Positions 62,101-64,000 of a stretch of 64,000 bases of DNA are shown piece after piece. The notes beneath the pieces are model-generated. The model searched no databases. It was not told the DNA's origin and was given only the letters and a program-made list of their open reading frames with translations. The position numbers and the translations under genes are program-made. Each line of letters starts with the position of its first letter. Within the stretch, counting starts at the first letter, position 1. This DNA comes from Georgenia satyanarayanai (GTDB taxonomy: Bacteria > Actinomycetota > Actinomycetes > Actinomycetales > Actinomycetaceae): positions 310,001 to 374,000 of the forward strand of contig NZ_UETB01000001.1 of NCBI RefSeq assembly GCF_900116375.1, written 5' to 3'.

Positions 62101-62827
62101 GCTGCCGCGCCGCGCCGTCCGGGAGCCTGGGCACCCGTGCCGCGTAGAGACGGAGCAGGTCGGGCGTCGTCGTCGCGGCGGTGGCCAACGGTGAGCCCGC
62201 GGCGGCCTCCACCCAGAGGAAGGCGCCGTCGTCCAGGCTCGTCCCCTCCGGCAGGTCGACGGTGACCTCGTGGACGAGGCCGACGGCGTGGGCGAGGAGC
62301 GGCTGACGCAGCGCCCGGCCGAGGATCTCGTTCCAGCGCAGGCCCGGGCGGGGTGGGGGCGGCGTCGGGCGCTTGGCGGGGTCGAGCGCATCGCGCATGG
62401 CGCAGGCGTAGCGGTGGGAGTCGACGAGGTAGGAGCTGCCGAGCCGGGACGCGCCCGCGGCCTGGAGGTACCCCTCGGTGGCGACCTTGTACACGCGCAG
62501 GCGCCCGGTGCCCGGGTCCGCCGGGGGGACGGACGGGTCGACCGGCAGCCGCCGGCCGAGCGCCTCCAGCACCGGTCGCGCCGTGGCCACCGGGCCGAGT
62601 GACGGCGTGGCGAGCAGCTCTCCCGCGCCCGGGGTGGGGAGGTCCTCGAGGGTGGGCAGCAGCCGCACCTCGACGGGCAGGGCGAGGTCGCAGAAGGCGG
62701 CGACGTCCGGGACGAGGGGAGCGAGCGGGTCCCGCGTGGGGGCGCACAGGATGCGGAGCACGAGCCGGCGACCCTCCACGCGCTGCGGGAAGGTCATCAG
62801 CGAGAGTCGGACGTCGTCGGCGGTCAT
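59174..62827 (-). CDS. Very large protein of unknown function (1,217 residues)
   Basis: Long frame with consistently high G/C third positions and no competing coding frame. The protein has no signal peptide or membrane helix, is rich in Pro, Asp, Arg and Leu, and is mainly beta-type. Stretches like YGGLYEFRVRGVDLTGGGPP and PQLFGFYRYELRVGHGPSLW suggest fibronectin-like or other Ig-like modules (about residues 430-480 and 1010-1060). No catalytic motif is visible. It begins 12 bases after the stop of another unknown gene (62840-64000), so both form one operon. I do not recognise the family. Confidence 0.75.
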   Translation of the reverse strand: MTADDVRLSLMTFPQRVEGRRLVLRILCAPTRDPLAPLVPDVAAFCDLALPVEVRLLPTLEDLPTPGAGELLATPSLGPVATARPVLEALGRRLPVDPSVPPADPGTGRLRVYKVATEGYLQAAGASRLGSSYLVDSHRYACAMRDALDPAKRPTPPPPRPGLRWNEILGRALRQPLLAHAVGLVHEVTVDLPEGTSLDDGAFLWVEAAAGSPLATAATTTPDLLRLYAARVPRLPDGAARQLLAAVLFPVRQTPPAGSYDLLFAEAEAYSDGFAKVVHATQPDRHDPHRVSHGAVPLRPVSDGGVRLGWDDEQLLEWMNRQFAEDPRNGAAGQPSRDAPLGVMGWRVDVREAGADDDAPWVSLVRAAGELTLEDVPLGRFDGDLSVETPPTVQRHQPLAGGATEEQAWMTPEAARWSGGSLLGGDELRRALAGGGGPVPALVPDPVSAVPLRYGGLYEFRVRGVDLTGGGPPVEAHALGAARHGVAQLRFRRFVPPRDLVPARQLEVAGQRRVVLNVSRPTIGAPDALFLPGDLDARRAALLAAATADGPGREPHVVDTDVTMVRLDFTVAMTDGDPANLPGTVSPRQPLFGGPVVRRFPEDPEAPLQVICRFVDVTSVDQLPPPSDDGDIVLPTSRDVFLEATPVARPDPAMDRSEAEDPALVGQLPRPDLTRRDAHLEYYGNQAARIGSPTSWTLRQPAVDESALLLPAPGVPPLAAVLVAPPRGGEPSAAVRLAAALRLAQQGMTLSGRAGTRTLLSCSSRLSHLLSPDRGSLTLGSEAELVDRWLVAVRLTLDRDWSWDGLSPTGLAVWRTEEDGTTVLAGRVTDPRAVSRAASEGEPDRRSTSVLFLDVVDPVTGAGPPSERHLRYAVEPELAHPAEAAAPQPWTGEIRLPVAAPPQDEPAIVSAGVAATPYEHSADYSASSPRQRVLWLELAAPPVNPADVLYGRVLHWSPDPVLTGDLPAARDGDDPALVLPEEPVRLVVPDQADDRAGEDAMQPLVPTRSPTVYVLPLPPGVEPGSPQLFGFYRYELRVGHGPSLWSTARARFGPALRMDGLRHPPPTLDCSAERLPASIVAHAPYARVEGPDAPIQVRTHHTDLWFLLYAQVTDVAGAGVRNLLLDRRRGHLTDPEWPPPPRLFAKAQWELEEVRQWLDVLALDPAAGLSVLAVEMMPAPRGPQGGELFPDPLAGDLGEVAMLRSSPLVAVPSRCSS

Positions 62828-62839
62828 GGTGCCTCCTCG

Positions 62840-64000
62840 TCACAGGGCCTCGGCGGCGAGCAGGTACGGGTTGCCGAGCGCGAAGGCGGCGAACGTCGGC
62901 ATCCCCAGCTGGATGTCCGTCTCCGCGTGGACCTTCGCCTCACCGGAGAAGACCCACCCGAGGGTCGCCTCGAGAACCACCTCGGCCTCGAGGTGGAAGT
63001 TGACCTCCTCGGTGTGCTGATCCTGCTCGTCCTTTCCCCGCCGCGGGCTGCACATGCACTCGAAGCCGATCGCGACGCCCGCCAGGCCGTCGAGGATGTC
63101 GGCCTGTCCCTCGAACTGGTACTTGAGGCCGTAGTGGACCTCGTTCTTGATCTCGAGCACGTGGAGCGTGGCGACGGAGAGCTCGGCCGCGAAGGCCTTG
63201 AAGTCCGCACCGAGGTAACCCACGAAGCCACCCTGGAGCTCGAACTCGTGGCTCTCCTTCCGCGGCTGGAAGTACTGGCCGACGCCCGGGTCGGCGCCGG
63301 TGACGTACTCGTACGTGAGCTTGAGCGCCCCACCGCCCCAGATCGGGCCGATGATCGGGACGAGGAGCTTGCCGCCGATCTCGAACTTGAGGCCGTGGAC
63401 GAGGTTGGTCTCGCGATGGACGCTCTGCTCGAGGTGGTCGATCCGCAGGAAGATGCCGATCTTGGCCTTGATCTTGCCGCCACCGAAGTCGGCCCAGCCC
63501 TTCGCGGGCTCCAGGTCCCACCGGTCGTCGTCGTGGGGCGGGGTGACCTTGGGCTTCGTGCCGACCGGGAGGTCGAACTCCTTGCCGAAGTAGACCGGCG
63601 AGAAGGCTCGCTCGGGTCGCTCGCCGACGCTGCCCGGCGCCTCGCTCGCGTCGGTGGTCGGCGGCAGGGAGAGGCTGCGCATGATGTCCATGAAGGACTG
63701 GGCGGTCCCGAGCGCGCCGCTGAACTCGACGACGACGTCCTCGACGTCGTCCACGCGGTCCGACCCGGCCCGCAGGACGCCGGCGGTGGTGCAGAAGCGG
63801 CCGAAGATCTCGTAGTCGGTGGTGATGCAGAGCTGCCCGAGCTCGAGGGACCAGTGCCGGGTGGGCTCGCGCGTGTCGATCGCGAGCCGGAGGCGGGCGC
63901 GCCGCTCGTCGAGGCCGCGGTACTCGAGCCGCATGGCGGCGTTCGGCCCCTTCGCGTCCAGCGGGATCTCGCGCCAGGCGCCACCGCCGGGGACCTCGAC
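62840..64000 (-). CDS. Protein of unknown function, 5' end outside window
   Basis: The minus-strand frame is open up to the window edge; the first Met inside (63934) is preceded by in-frame sense codons, so the true start lies beyond 64000. At least 386 residues. The C-terminal ~250 residues alternate beta strands in a regular way (KIKAKIGIFLRIDHLEQSVH, LKFEIGGKLLVPIIGPIWGG, ALKLTYEYVTGAD, VHYGLKYQFEGQADILDG). This resembles a beta-barrel or beta-sandwich, and two Cys in FECMC are present. No signal can be judged. It is upstream partner of the 1,217-residue protein. Confidence 0.7.
   Translation of the reverse strand, partial: VEVPGGGAWREIPLDAKGPNAAMRLEYRGLDERRARLRLAIDTREPTRHWSLELGQLCITTDYEIFGRFCTTAGVLRAGSDRVDDVEDVVVEFSGALGTAQSFMDIMRSLSLPPTTDASEAPGSVGERPERAFSPVYFGKEFDLPVGTKPKVTPPHDDDRWDLEPAKGWADFGGGKIKAKIGIFLRIDHLEQSVHRETNLVHGLKFEIGGKLLVPIIGPIWGGGALKLTYEYVTGADPGVGQYFQPRKESHEFELQGGFVGYLGADFKAFAAELSVATLHVLEIKNEVHYGLKYQFEGQADILDGLAGVAIGFECMCSPRRGKDEQDQHTEEVNFHLEAEVVLEATLGWVFSGEAKVHAETDIQLGMPTFAAFALGNPYLLAAEAL

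Noticed and set aside
59435-62843. Very long frames opposite the 1,217-residue gene (up to 919 codons)
   Set aside because: The candidate proteins are Arg/Gly/Ala repeats; third-position bias and the natural composition of the 59174-62827 frame favour the latter.

Overview
The window is high-GC DNA with strong G/C preference at third codon positions, GTG and TTG starts and many 4-base stop/start overlaps. The gene families (DUF222-HNH, DUF2332, Ltp-repeat protein, DUF2975/HTH pairs, LmrB/QacA-type MFS pumps) point to an actinobacterium, probably of the Micrococcales (a Georgenia- or Cellulomonas-like organism). The genus is inference only. I found no rRNA, tRNA or CRISPR array.

Layout. 1-5 kb: the 3' end of a large secreted FG-GAP-repeat protein, an Ltp-repeat membrane protein, a DUF222-HNH protein, a MurB fragment and a small Cys protein. 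5-12 kb: a region with a history of duplication. It holds two DUF421 membrane proteins, two almost identical ArsC-like genes each carrying the tail of a dead DUF1801 gene, a DUF2332 tail fossil, release factor 3, a methyltransferase and an MFS pump. 12-17.5 kb: a MATE exporter, a DUF2975/HTH operon with a striking double palindrome, and three conserved actinobacterial proteins of unknown function. 17.7-25.9 kb: one operon for muropeptide or amino-sugar peptide uptake and recycling (binding lipoprotein, two permeases, AnmK, two ATPases, secreted serine hydrolase).

26.4-49.4 kb is a defence island of about 23 kb. From left to right it holds a truncated GIY-YIG nuclease gene, a DUF262-HNH-RAMA nuclease candidate, an ISL3-family element split by an IS21-family element (both target duplications still readable), a small winged-helix-like gene, an 80-residue protein coupled to a C5-cytosine methyltransferase, a convergent Vsr endonuclease, and a complete class 1 DISARM operon (drmD-drmMI-drmA-drmB-drmC). 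All four DISARM junctions overlap by 4 bases. DISARM restricts unmodified phage DNA; DrmMI is expected to mark self DNA by adenine methylation. The neighbouring C5 methyltransferase with Vsr adds a second modification chemistry of the kind normally seen in class 2 DISARM, and the RAMA-tailed DUF262 protein looks like a modification-sensing nuclease. The whole can be read as a layered restriction locus.

49.6-64 kb returns to ordinary chromosome: a TelA/membrane-protein pair, an alpha/beta hydrolase, a small secreted protein, a Gmad2-LysM protein, a VOC protein, a TetR/MFS pair, a decayed UBP zinc-finger gene, a divergent SDR/TetR pair, and a pair of large genes of unknown function (1,217 residues and more than 386 residues) that runs off the right edge.
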